Shown piece by piece: positions 18,421 to 26,024 of a stretch of 64,000 bases of DNA. The notes under the pieces were generated by a model. That model ran no database searches. It saw nothing but the letters and a program-made list of their open reading frames with translations, and was not told the origin of the DNA. Both the position numbers and the translations under genes were made by a program. Every line of letters starts with the position of its first letter. Position 1 is the stretch's first letter. Source of the DNA: Bacteroidota bacterium (GTDB lineage: Bacteria; Bacteroidota; Bacteroidia; AKYH767-A; 2013-40CM-41-45); assembly GCA_004295015.1 (NCBI GenBank), contig SHNE01000025.1, positions 1 through 64,000 of the forward strand, given 5' to 3'.

Positions 18421-21228
18421 TTATTTCACGACAGCCACAGACCCAATGTATTTATGCAATTCTTTGAATTTGTCAACGACAACTATTTTATATACAAAGA
18501 CTTCATTCTGCACCACACTTTTTACTCTTCCATCCCAAGGTTTCGAATATTCGTTAGACTCAAATACTTTTTCGCCCCACCGATCATAAATTATCATTTG
18601 ATAAGACGTAAAATTAATCCCGTAGCCCTGAAAGAAATCGTTGACACCATCTCCATTCGGAGTAAATGAATTGGGGACAAAAAAACTAAGGCCTTCATTT
18701 ATTTCGACACTCCCGTAGGACGTGTCAATACAACCTGAATAGTTATAAGCAATCAGCATCACCTGATAAATTCCTGTACTTGGATACAGATGTGTTGCAT
18801 TTACAGTTTGAGCAAAACTGCTGTCACCAAAATCCCAATGATAAAAATCTGCCTGAGATGAATTGTTAGCAAAATTAATAAGCGGGGATTCTATCGTAGA
18901 AATTGGAGGGTCAGAAATAAATGATGAAACAGGATTTGGGAATACTGTAAAATACTTTAATTTACTTGAAGTTTTTGAACAACCATTTGAATTGGTTGCA
19001 GTCAGGCTTACATCGTAAGTACCCGGAGCGATTAAAGTAAAATCCGGATCGCTATCTGACGAAGTCGAACCATTTTCAAGTATCCAAAAATAATTAGTCG
19101 ATGTGTCAGGAACAAGGCTGGCCAGACTCACATCCAAAGGAGAACAACCTCTTAAGCTTAGCGAAAAGAAATCTGCATCAGGTTCTGAAAAGACTTCAAT
19201 AGTATGGCTTACTGGTTGCATCACACAGCTTTCATAGGATGCATTAAGTGTTATTCCGTGAATACCGGGAACATTAAAATGTACGTTTCGCTCGTTTGCA
19301 GAAGAGGACGAGGGTGGGAATGCAGCTGAAGTAAAATCCCAATTAAAGACAGAACCAACAGGATAGTTACCCTGCACTGAGAAATCGAAACTATTATTAG
19401 TCATACACTGAGCAGGAGGAGCAACAAAACTTACGTTCACCGATGGATTGACAGTTACCTGCACATCATCAATTGCATCACAACCTACAGAGGATGTGAC
19501 TGTCAATTGATAAATATAGTTTTGTGCTACTAAGCCGGTATTATCTAAAAGAGCAGATGGATTTGAACGGCTGGCATCATCCAATCCTGTTGATGGAGAC
19601 CATGAATAAATGTTTCCCGCCTGACTAACTTCTCCTAGTTGAACAGGATCACCCGGACAGGTAGTTATATTATTGCCGGCAAATACTACAGGATCCGGAT
19701 GAACAGCGATGGAAAGAGATGCAGGAACTGAGACACATCCATCCTCGCTTGTTACGAGGCTTATAGTCCTGACTCCCGGTGTCATCCAACTTAAGCTATA
19801 AGGGCCAATGTTATTGCCGGAAAGAACCAAGGCATTGTCAAAATTCCAAGCACAAATTACAGGTCCGGTATTTGTCCCGGTAAACTGAACAGCAACCGTA
19901 TCGCCCAAACAAGCTTGCGTAGCGATGCTGAAGCTTGCAATTGGAGTTGGTTTAATCAATATATTCTTCGTCATAGAACCCAGGCAACCTGTTGCTCCGG
20001 CCGTAACTTTTACGGAATCCTGTCCCGATGCTGAATAAGTGAGCTGATAAGGTCCTGCACCACTACCGGACAAGACAGTGGCTGAGCCAAAGTTCCACAA
20101 ATAGGGACCGGAAGCAATTCCATTATACACTACAGTCACTGTATCGCCTTTACAAGCCTGAGCCGGCGATACGGTGAAATTTGCCGATGGTGCCGGATTG
20201 ACTGTGACGTTCACTGAATCAGAAAAAACACAGGTGCCTGTACTTGCATTCAATATATATGTATAAGTAATCGGGGAAGCAGAATTATTCACAAGTTGAA
20301 CCGATGGGTTAGCTGCAAAGGGATTACTCAATCCGGTCGCCGGAGTCCATTGATAAATAAATGATGAACTGCCCGGCGAACCCAGAACTACTGAATCGCC
20401 ACTACAAAATTGTTGATCGGGTCCTGCGCTTACTACTGGTGTAGAGAAAAGACTGCCTGCTTCAATGAATACACCGGAATCATATGCCCCATCACCAACA
20501 TCAGCAATTAAAATTCGCAGGTGGTAAGTTTGGCAAGGTTGTACAATGGCCTGAGCAGTCATACGCACAGTGAAACCATCGAGCTCAAGGGTTGAGCCTC
20601 CGCTGTTATCTACATATAGAGAAGGATTGGAAAGAATGCAATGTGGCCCGGCGAAACCGCTAGATCCCACAAGACCACCGTTCACAACATTAATTGCGAC
20701 TGATGTAGATGTTCCCGGAACAATAGCCATGTTGAGGGAACCAAAAATACCCGGACCGGATATTAGAAAGGCGAAGACATCATTAAAACCGGAGCAAACA
20801 AATTCAGGGTACTCTTCTGAACCAAAAACATATTTAAAACTAACTGCAGAACTTTGAGGAACAAAATCAAACTCCAGCACACAGGCATCGAAAGTTATGT
20901 CATTGGCAATTGAATCCAAGTAGAGGTTTCCTGCAAGACCCATGTTAATTCCTGCACCGGGATCAGAATTTGGACCGACAGCAAATGACGCATCACCTGT
21001 GGCCAGCAAAACACCGGCAGGAATTCCAAGATTAGTTCCGGCAGCAGTGAATGCAGCAGTCATGCTTGTCGCACCTGTTAATGTTACATTCGAAACAGAA
21101 ACTCCGGGACCGGCAATAGTATTCGCAAGTTGTTGAGGTGTTAAACCTCCGCTAAGAACGAGTTGTGCCTTTAGTGTAAAGGAAAGGAAGCAGAAAAAAA
21201 GACAAAGAGAAAATATTTTCAGTTTCAT
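18421..21228 (-). CDS. Choice-of-anchor L protein with PKD repeats and T9SS type B tail
   Basis: An exported protein of 935 residues. The signal peptide ends FTLKAQ. Residues about 22-255 are a choice-of-anchor L domain ('LTPQQLANTIAGPGV', 'FKYVFGSEEYPEF', 'NDVFAFLISGPG'). The middle contains SprB/PKD-like beta domains with regular Cys-containing openings such as 'FCSGDSVVLG' and 'TCPGDPVQLG', and a PKD unit 'FYHWDFGDSS'. The last 90 residues, from 'FFVPNSFTPNGDGVNDFF' with 'YDRWGEKVFESN', form the gliding-type (type B) T9SS sorting domain. Likely an adhesin or surface-layer component; type B domains usually pair with PorP/SprF-like partners, none of which is in this window. Confidence 0.9.
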   Translation of the reverse strand: MKLKIFSLCLFFCFLSFTLKAQLVLSGGLTPQQLANTIAGPGVSVSNVTLTGATSMTAAFTAAGTNLGIPAGVLLATGDASFAVGPNSDPGAGINMGLAGNLYLDSIANDITFDACVLEFDFVPQSSAVSFKYVFGSEEYPEFVCSGFNDVFAFLISGPGIFGSLNMAIVPGTSTSVAINVVNGGLVGSSGFAGPHCILSNPSLYVDNSGGSTLELDGFTVRMTAQAIVQPCQTYHLRILIADVGDGAYDSGVFIEAGSLFSTPVVSAGPDQQFCSGDSVVLGSPGSSSFIYQWTPATGLSNPFAANPSVQLVNNSASPITYTYILNASTGTCVFSDSVNVTVNPAPSANFTVSPAQACKGDTVTVVYNGIASGPYLWNFGSATVLSGSGAGPYQLTYSASGQDSVKVTAGATGCLGSMTKNILIKPTPIASFSIATQACLGDTVAVQFTGTNTGPVICAWNFDNALVLSGNNIGPYSLSWMTPGVRTISLVTSEDGCVSVPASLSIAVHPDPVVFAGNNITTCPGDPVQLGEVSQAGNIYSWSPSTGLDDASRSNPSALLDNTGLVAQNYIYQLTVTSSVGCDAIDDVQVTVNPSVNVSFVAPPAQCMTNNSFDFSVQGNYPVGSVFNWDFTSAAFPPSSSSANERNVHFNVPGIHGITLNASYESCVMQPVSHTIEVFSEPDADFFSLSLRGCSPLDVSLASLVPDTSTNYFWILENGSTSSDSDPDFTLIAPGTYDVSLTATNSNGCSKTSSKLKYFTVFPNPVSSFISDPPISTIESPLINFANNSSQADFYHWDFGDSSFAQTVNATHLYPSTGIYQVMLIAYNYSGCIDTSYGSVEINEGLSFFVPNSFTPNGDGVNDFFQGYGINFTSYQMIIYDRWGEKVFESNEYSKPWDGRVKSVVQNEVFVYKIVVVDKFKELHKYIGSVAVVK

Positions 21229-21647
21229 AAAAAAATAAATAGAACTGTTTAAACTATTTTTAATCCATCAAAGCTCATCTGATATCGGTAAAAAAAAATT
21301 AATAAATCAGAATTCAGGCAAATCCAAAATAAAACCGGATTTCAATGAATCGAATATACAATAAAGTCTCTGAATAAAAAACCGGATTTTGGTCAGCTAA
21401 TAACCGTATGCTTACCCAAAATAAAATGGATGAAAACCATGTCAAAGGAATTATTTAATATTTCAATTTTAGTAAAAAATGAGGATTGTTTTAAAGCCCA
21501 AGCCCTTTGGGCGGGTTTTAGGCTATTAAAGATGGCGGGAGATCAATTCAAAAGAATCATGAATTTAGACCGGAGGTTAAATTTGACTACTTTTAAGGGA
21601 GCAAGAAGAGCCTTTAAGTAGAAATTTATTATTTTAATAAATAATTA
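21229..21647. other. Divergent intergenic region (419 bp) with a small hairpin
   Basis: The starts of the type B cargo (minus) and the 21648 cargo (plus) face away from each other across this gap. A GCCCAA/TTGGGC stem with a 5-base loop lies at 21496-21512, followed by GGGTTTT; it could be an attenuator or terminator of a short leader. A 63-codon frame at 21430 is not convincing as a gene. No other structure was seen. Confidence 0.4.
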
Positions 21648-22589
21648 ATGAAAATTTTTCTAATCATCTTCGTTCTGTTTTTTCCGTATAAAAATACTGC
21701 TCAGACTTTAATCTACCATCCCTTCCCGGATTCAAATGCAAGCTGGTGTGTGGAACAATTTGCCGGAGGTGGTTCATGTAATTTTACAAATATTATTTAC
21801 AGGCTGGATGGAGACAGTATGATAAACGGATTGCTCTACCAGCGCATGTCGCACTATGAATATACAGAAAGGAGAGATTGCATAACAAACCAATTAACTT
21901 TCTGGTTAGACAACTCTTTAACATACTATATCCGACAGGATTCAAGCCTTAAGAAAATCCGGATAATAAATCCTTATACTCATCAAGACACCATCATGTA
22001 TGATTTTAATCTCCAGGTTGGCGATACGATCAATGCAACAAATACATATTGGGGTGAACAGTGTTTTGATTGCGTTGTAAGTAGCATTGACTCTATTTTA
22101 ATCGGTACCGGGTATCGAAAACGATTCAATTACCAATCTATGTGTCCCGGCTTTTATCCCACCGATACCTCTGTTGTGGAAGGAATTGGAGCGCTGCACG
22201 GCTTACTGTCCGGTCCGTCTTGTTTTGAGGCAGATTCAAGACTTAGAGAATTCTCCAAAAACAATATTACACTTTATAACAACAACTTGCCCAACTATCA
22301 TTACGGTGGCTGCCAGACATTTGTTAATTTGGAAGAGTTGACTTTAAAATTTCAAACAAGGATTTATCCCAATCCATTCAGTGAAAAAGCAATGCTGGAA
22401 ATTTTCGGATTTACAGGGTCAGCAACTCAACTCAAAGTCTATAATTTGCTGGGAACTCTGGTGAGAAGTGAATCGCTGTTAAGTTCCATAAATCAACTGG
22501 AGAGAAATGAACTAAGCACCGGAATTTATTTCTACCGGTTAACAAATGAAAACGGTAAAACAGGCTCAGGAAAATTTATTATTGATTGA
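21648..22589 (+). CDS. Small T9SS type A cargo of unknown function
   Basis: A protein of 313 residues with a signal peptide (1-19, ending KNTAQ). The mature part begins with a Cys-containing region ('SWCVEQFAGGGSCNFTN') and short strands such as 'YRLDGDSMINGLLYQRM', a pattern often seen in Bacteroidota cargo annotated only as hypothetical. The last 75 residues, from 'IYPNPFSEKAMLEIF' to 'GSGKFIID', are a type A sorting domain. Several Cys residues suggest disulfides after export. It is convergent with the PNGase F-like gene, 12 bp apart. Confidence 0.82.
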   Translation: MKIFLIIFVLFFPYKNTAQTLIYHPFPDSNASWCVEQFAGGGSCNFTNIIYRLDGDSMINGLLYQRMSHYEYTERRDCITNQLTFWLDNSLTYYIRQDSSLKKIRIINPYTHQDTIMYDFNLQVGDTINATNTYWGEQCFDCVVSSIDSILIGTGYRKRFNYQSMCPGFYPTDTSVVEGIGALHGLLSGPSCFEADSRLREFSKNNITLYNNNLPNYHYGGCQTFVNLEELTLKFQTRIYPNPFSEKAMLEIFGFTGSATQLKVYNLLGTLVRSESLLSSINQLERNELSTGIYFYRLTNENGKTGSGKFIID

Positions 22590-22601
22590 GGTATAAAACT
22601 A

Positions 22602-23867
22602 TCATTGAAGCAAGACCCTTTTTACTGTTGAACCCAAGGAAGAATAGTATTTCAGAACATATGTTCCTTTAGCCAGGCCGCTTAAATCGACTGATTGAAT
22701 CTCTGAAGTCATCTGACACTTGAAAACAATGTTGCCAATGACATCAAATATTTCTATTGTTCCGCTCAGCACATTTGTTCCCGACTGAACTTTAAATATT
22801 CCATTGGAAGGATTTGGAGATATTAGGACCGGGTTTTCATTGTTCAAACTTTTAATTCCTACGTTACTGCTTTTATAAGTAATTAATTGTCCAGATATTT
22901 TATAATGTGGTTCTGTATGTCCATTGTAATTATAATTGCAGTCTGCACATGTTGAACCGGTAACACATCCCGGATTAGCAGGGCTACAAGCATTCACATA
23001 ATTCTGCAAGCGGTAATCAAGATCAATTGTTTGACCGGGAGATACGACAGAAGTCAGATCAAAATATACAGGTAAGGCATCGGCACCCGGGCACCATCCG
23101 GCGCGGTTGTACTGCCAGGTACCGGATTGAGGAGAGCAAGGATTCGTTGCACAATCTGCTCTCCATAATAAATGTGTGTTGGCAAGAAAGCCATCAATGT
23201 AAAGCGAGTGCGTCTTCTGAGAAAATTCAGCAGCATTATCAGTATTACCTTGTCCATGTCCGGTGTTAACCATTTTAAACTTCACAGCAAGCGCATCCAC
23301 ATCGATAGTCTTTGAAATCACCGGTAATACGGAAGGGTTATTTGCATCACCATAAACAAGATTCTCGGTATACCATAAATTTTCAATCTGAATGTTTTCA
23401 TATACTGGAATACCAAGGGTAAATTCAAAATCGAGTTTTACCAACCATCCGGGATTTGTCCAGGTATCAATGAATGATTTAATGATTACAGTATCCGTCA
23501 ACATCAATCGGTAGTCGCTCACATCAAGTAACCATCCGCAGGCTTTGCCATATGGTGTGATGTAGCGACCAATTTCATACCATTCAGCCTCATGAAAAAC
23601 ACTGACATTGGCAAAGCGATCCCATGGATCACAACCACCGGTCGGGCAACTCAAAGTCACGCGTAATTTTATTTCACTGTACATTGAAATATCTTCAGGG
23701 AAAAAGAAGGTGTCAACAACAGTACGGGTGCCAAGTCCGCTTCCATTTCCCTGATGAACATTATTTAAAGTAGTTATTGTTGTGTCAGCCGGCGCCGCAA
23801 GCGAGACTTTGGAGAATGAAAATAAAATACCGAAACATAAAACCAGAAGGTGTCTTGAACTATTCAT
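22602..23867 (-). CDS. PNGase F-like peptide-N-glycosidase with T9SS tail
   Basis: A secreted protein of 421 residues, likely cleaving N-glycans from glycoproteins at the Asn amide. After a signal peptide (about 1-24), it aligns over its length with Elizabethkingia PNGase F as I recall that sequence: 'GCDPWDRFANVSV' with D83 at the place of catalytic D60, 'WYEIGRYITPYG', 'AAEFSQKTHSLYI' with E214 at the place of E206, and 'RAGWCPGADALP'. The position of E118 is occupied by D134 in 'FIDTWTNPG'. A type A sorting domain (about 350-421, 'LISPNPSNGIF') is added, which classical PNGase F lacks. Activity is inferred; the E-to-D change may alter it. The candidate promoter lies just upstream at 23887-23918. 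Confidence 0.85.
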   Translation of the reverse strand: MNSSRHLLVLCFGILFSFSKVSLAAPADTTITTLNNVHQGNGSGLGTRTVVDTFFFPEDISMYSEIKLRVTLSCPTGGCDPWDRFANVSVFHEAEWYEIGRYITPYGKACGWLLDVSDYRLMLTDTVIIKSFIDTWTNPGWLVKLDFEFTLGIPVYENIQIENLWYTENLVYGDANNPSVLPVISKTIDVDALAVKFKMVNTGHGQGNTDNAAEFSQKTHSLYIDGFLANTHLLWRADCATNPCSPQSGTWQYNRAGWCPGADALPVYFDLTSVVSPGQTIDLDYRLQNYVNACSPANPGCVTGSTCADCNYNYNGHTEPHYKISGQLITYKSSNVGIKSLNNENPVLISPNPSNGIFKVQSGTNVLSGTIEIFDVIGNIVFKCQMTSEIQSVDLSGLAKGTYVLKYYSSLGSTVKRVLLQ

Positions 23868-23886
23868 TATGGATGATTTTTAAGGA

Positions 23887-23918
23887 ATAAATGTAAGAAA
23901 AATTCGGTTCTGCTTTCA
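23887..23918 (-). promoter_or_regulatory. Candidate promoter for the PNGase F-like gene
   Basis: On the minus strand a TTG (23916-23918) and TACATTTA (23887-23894) are 21 bp apart, similar to the Bacteroidota -33/-7 elements. The start codon is 20 bp downstream. Confidence 0.3.
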
Positions 23919-24064
23919 ATCAATCGAAAAGACATGAGATTCCAATAAAATGGAGAATAGCGTCAATAGTCAATTTAAACCAAACATTTTTACTCACTGT
24001 TGATGAAAACCAAATCAGGATATACAATCATGCATAAGCAAAAAACGATCAACAAATAATTTTT

Positions 24065-24141
24065 TAGGTTTAGACATCTAGTTCCAGACTACCATTTCAC
24101 ACGTGCCCATACTGTTCACTAAACCCTTCTCACTTTTTTCC
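24065..24141 (-). repeat. 77-bp dispersed repeat, copy 2 (inverted)
   Basis: Reverse complement of 96-172 with about 74 of 77 bases identical. The similarity ends abruptly on both sides, so these are the true borders of the shared unit. The closing GGTTTAG/CTAAACC stem is retained. Together the two copies form inverted repeats flanking about 24 kb. Confidence 0.7.
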
Positions 24142-24221
24142 TTGATGAAAAAAGTAAGCAAAAAAATCAAGACCAATTGACCCTGCCAGCCGCACATGCT
24201 GACGCTTCCCGGCAATTGGTC
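24141..24221. repeat. Structured non-coding repeat DNA in the 558-bp gap 23868-24425
   Basis: Directly after copy 2, CTTGAT (24141-24146) pairs with ATCAAG (24166-24171) around an A-rich loop, and GACCAATTG (24171-24179) pairs with CAATTGGTC (24213-24221). The GC-rich centre ('CCGCACATGCTGACGC') contrasts with the A/T-rich surroundings. From memory, similar sequences are frequent between Bacteroidota genes. No ORF is present in the gap; its right end carries the ECF promoter. Confidence 0.5.
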
Positions 24222-24368
24222 GGGCATACGCGCCCATCGAAATATGGTATTCCAATAGAAAATTAAAGCTAAATATTGTTATGCAGCAGCTATATTAGAT
24301 TATCAATCCTTGGATGTTGGCTGTTTTACGAAAAAATGATTAAACCTATAATTTTTAAAAACTCAATG

Positions 24369-24397
24369 GGGGTTATTAGGCTTTCAGTTGTCTTATA
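24369..24397 (+). promoter_or_regulatory. ECF-type promoter A, upstream of the sigma operon
   Basis: GGGG (24369-24372), 16 bases, then TGTCTTATA (24389-24397), with TTTCA shortly before TGTC. The same layout occurs at 27841 and 28729. The spacing and the GTC core agree with -35/-10 elements of ECF sigma promoters. The ATG is 29 bp beyond the motif. Confidence 0.75.
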
Positions 24398-24425
24398 TAA
24401 TGTAAGGCTGTAACTTGCCCGGCGA

Positions 24426-25007
24426 ATGGCAGAATTGTTTACAGACGAAAGTGCATTATTAACAGCCTTAAAGAACGGAGATCAAGCAGCTCTGGAAACG
24501 CTGTTTCGAACCTATTATGAAGGATTATGCAAGTATGCCCATACTATACTCAATGATATGGATGAGTCGGAAGAGACAGTACAACAACTCTTCATCCAAT
24601 TATGGGAAAAAAGGAGTTCAATGAAAATAAGTAACTCGGCTCAGGCTTATCTGCAAAAAGCTGTCCGAAATTCTTGTCTGAATAAAATTAAACATAAGAA
24701 AGTCAGGAGGCAATATGTTGAAGAAGCCACCGCATTGGCAAATCATAGTGAACCGAGCACTTCAATCTCCTTGCAGAATGAGCTCCGTGATCAAATCAAC
24801 ATAGCAATTGAAAGCCTGCCTGAACAATGCCGAATAATATTCAAACTGAGTCGCTTTGAAGAATTAAAATATTCGGAGATCGCAGAACAAATGGGCCTTT
24901 CTATAAAAACCGTCGAAAATCAAATGGGTAAAGCCCTAAGAATAATGAGAGAAAAACTAAAAGACTATCTGGTCATATTAATAATGCTGACTCCATATTA
25001 CTTCTAG
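24426..25007 (+). CDS. ECF-type RNA polymerase sigma factor
   Basis: A sigma-70 family factor of 193 residues. Region 2 (about 15-65) contains 'FRTYYEGLCKYAHTILND' and 'ETVQQLFIQLWEKR'; region 4 (about 125-180) contains 'LPEQCRIIFKLSRFEELKYS' and the recognition helix 'LSIKTVENQMGKALRIMREK'. The hydrophobic end 'YLVILIMLTPYYF' is common in Bacteroidota FecI-like factors. It is the first gene of an operon with FecR (6 bp gap) and the STN protein, and is preceded by a site that also occurs before the 27900 and 28775 genes, which argues for self-activation and defines its likely targets. Confidence 0.95.
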   Translation: MAELFTDESALLTALKNGDQAALETLFRTYYEGLCKYAHTILNDMDESEETVQQLFIQLWEKRSSMKISNSAQAYLQKAVRNSCLNKIKHKKVRRQYVEEATALANHSEPSTSISLQNELRDQINIAIESLPEQCRIIFKLSRFEELKYSEIAEQMGLSIKTVENQMGKALRIMREKLKDYLVILIMLTPYYF

Positions 25008-25013
25008 ACTATA

Positions 25014-26024
25014 ATGGAAAATCGTTTCGAAAATATAGAAGAAATTATCGCTAAATATTTGGCAGGAGAAGCAAATGCCCACGATAGAGCTATACTGGAA
25101 GAGTGGAAATCTCAGAGCGCATCTAAGCTCCGCGAATTTGAACAGTTTAGCAAACTATTCGAAGAGAGCAGCACATTAAAAAATTCAATTCCTGTTAATA
25201 CTGATAAAGCCTGGAACCGGGTGAAAGAGGCTATATCCCGGGAAAAAAAGTCAACTCTTATATCGATTAAATTTAACCCTTATCAATCTTTCTTCCTGCG
25301 TATTGCCGCATCCTTAATTCTAATTGCCGGTATTGCTTTTACCATCTTTCAACTGACTTCTAATCCGGAAGATATACTGTATTCTGTCTCAACAGACGAT
25401 TCTGTAAAAGTTGAATTAATGCCGGATGGGAGTTCGATTAGTATAAATCGAAATAGCACATTGGTATATTCCATTAATCGTTTTAACAAGGGGAGAGTTG
25501 TGAAATTAAAAGGAGAAGCATTTTTCGATGTAATACACGATGAAACAAGGCCCTTTATTGTAGAGGCTTCCGATTTAAAAATCGAAGACGTTGGAACATC
25601 ATTCAATGTGAAAGCATTTGAAGGGTCGGAAACGGTTCTTGTTTCGGTGCTTACAGGCGAGGTCAAAATCACCAGTATAAACAATCAATCTATCTTTCTT
25701 ATGGCCGGTGAAGAAGCCTCTTATAATGTGCAGTCAAAAGTGATCAGTAAAATGGCCATGATCAGTCCAAATATTTCTTCCTATGCAAACAGGGTATTTG
25801 TTTTTGAAAATACAGAATTAAACATCGTGATGAGTGTTTTGAATGAAGTCTATGACGTTAAACTAGGCTCCGAAAATGACTCTTTATTGAAATGTCGGAT
25901 TACGGTCACTTTTGATAATGAATCGATAGATGAAATCTCTGAAGTACTTGCTGAAACACTGGGACTGAAGATTAAAAAAGAACACAACAAAATTATTCTT
26001 ATTGGAAATGAATGTAAACAGTAG
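25014..26024 (+). CDS. FecR-type anti-sigma factor with DUF4974 domain
   Basis: A membrane regulator of 336 residues that is expected to hold the adjacent sigma factor until a signal arrives from the outer membrane. The cytoplasmic N-terminus ('IEEIIAKYLAGEANAHDRAI', about 8-27) is the sigma-binding part. One membrane helix spans about 93-113. The periplasmic FecR domain (about 125-225) shows 'LMPDGSSISINRNSTLVYS' and 'GEAFFDVIHDETRPFIV'. The C-terminal DUF4974 segment (about 265-332, 'ENTELNIVMSVLNEVY') is an STN-like fold that typically meets the STN domain of the receptor. The STN gene begins before this stop codon (17-bp overlap), so the two are probably translationally coupled. Confidence 0.95.
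   Translation: MENRFENIEEIIAKYLAGEANAHDRAILEEWKSQSASKLREFEQFSKLFEESSTLKNSIPVNTDKAWNRVKEAISREKKSTLISIKFNPYQSFFLRIAASLILIAGIAFTIFQLTSNPEDILYSVSTDDSVKVELMPDGSSISINRNSTLVYSINRFNKGRVVKLKGEAFFDVIHDETRPFIVEASDLKIEDVGTSFNVKAFEGSETVLVSVLTGEVKITSINNQSIFLMAGEEASYNVQSKVISKMAMISPNISSYANRVFVFENTELNIVMSVLNEVYDVKLGSENDSLLKCRITVTFDNESIDEISEVLAETLGLKIKKEHNKIILIGNECKQ

Noticed and set aside
21430-21621. 63-codon frame on the plus strand in the divergent gap
   Set aside because: No signal peptide, domain or conserved pattern; it overlaps the GCCCAA/TTGGGC hairpin and looks like chance.
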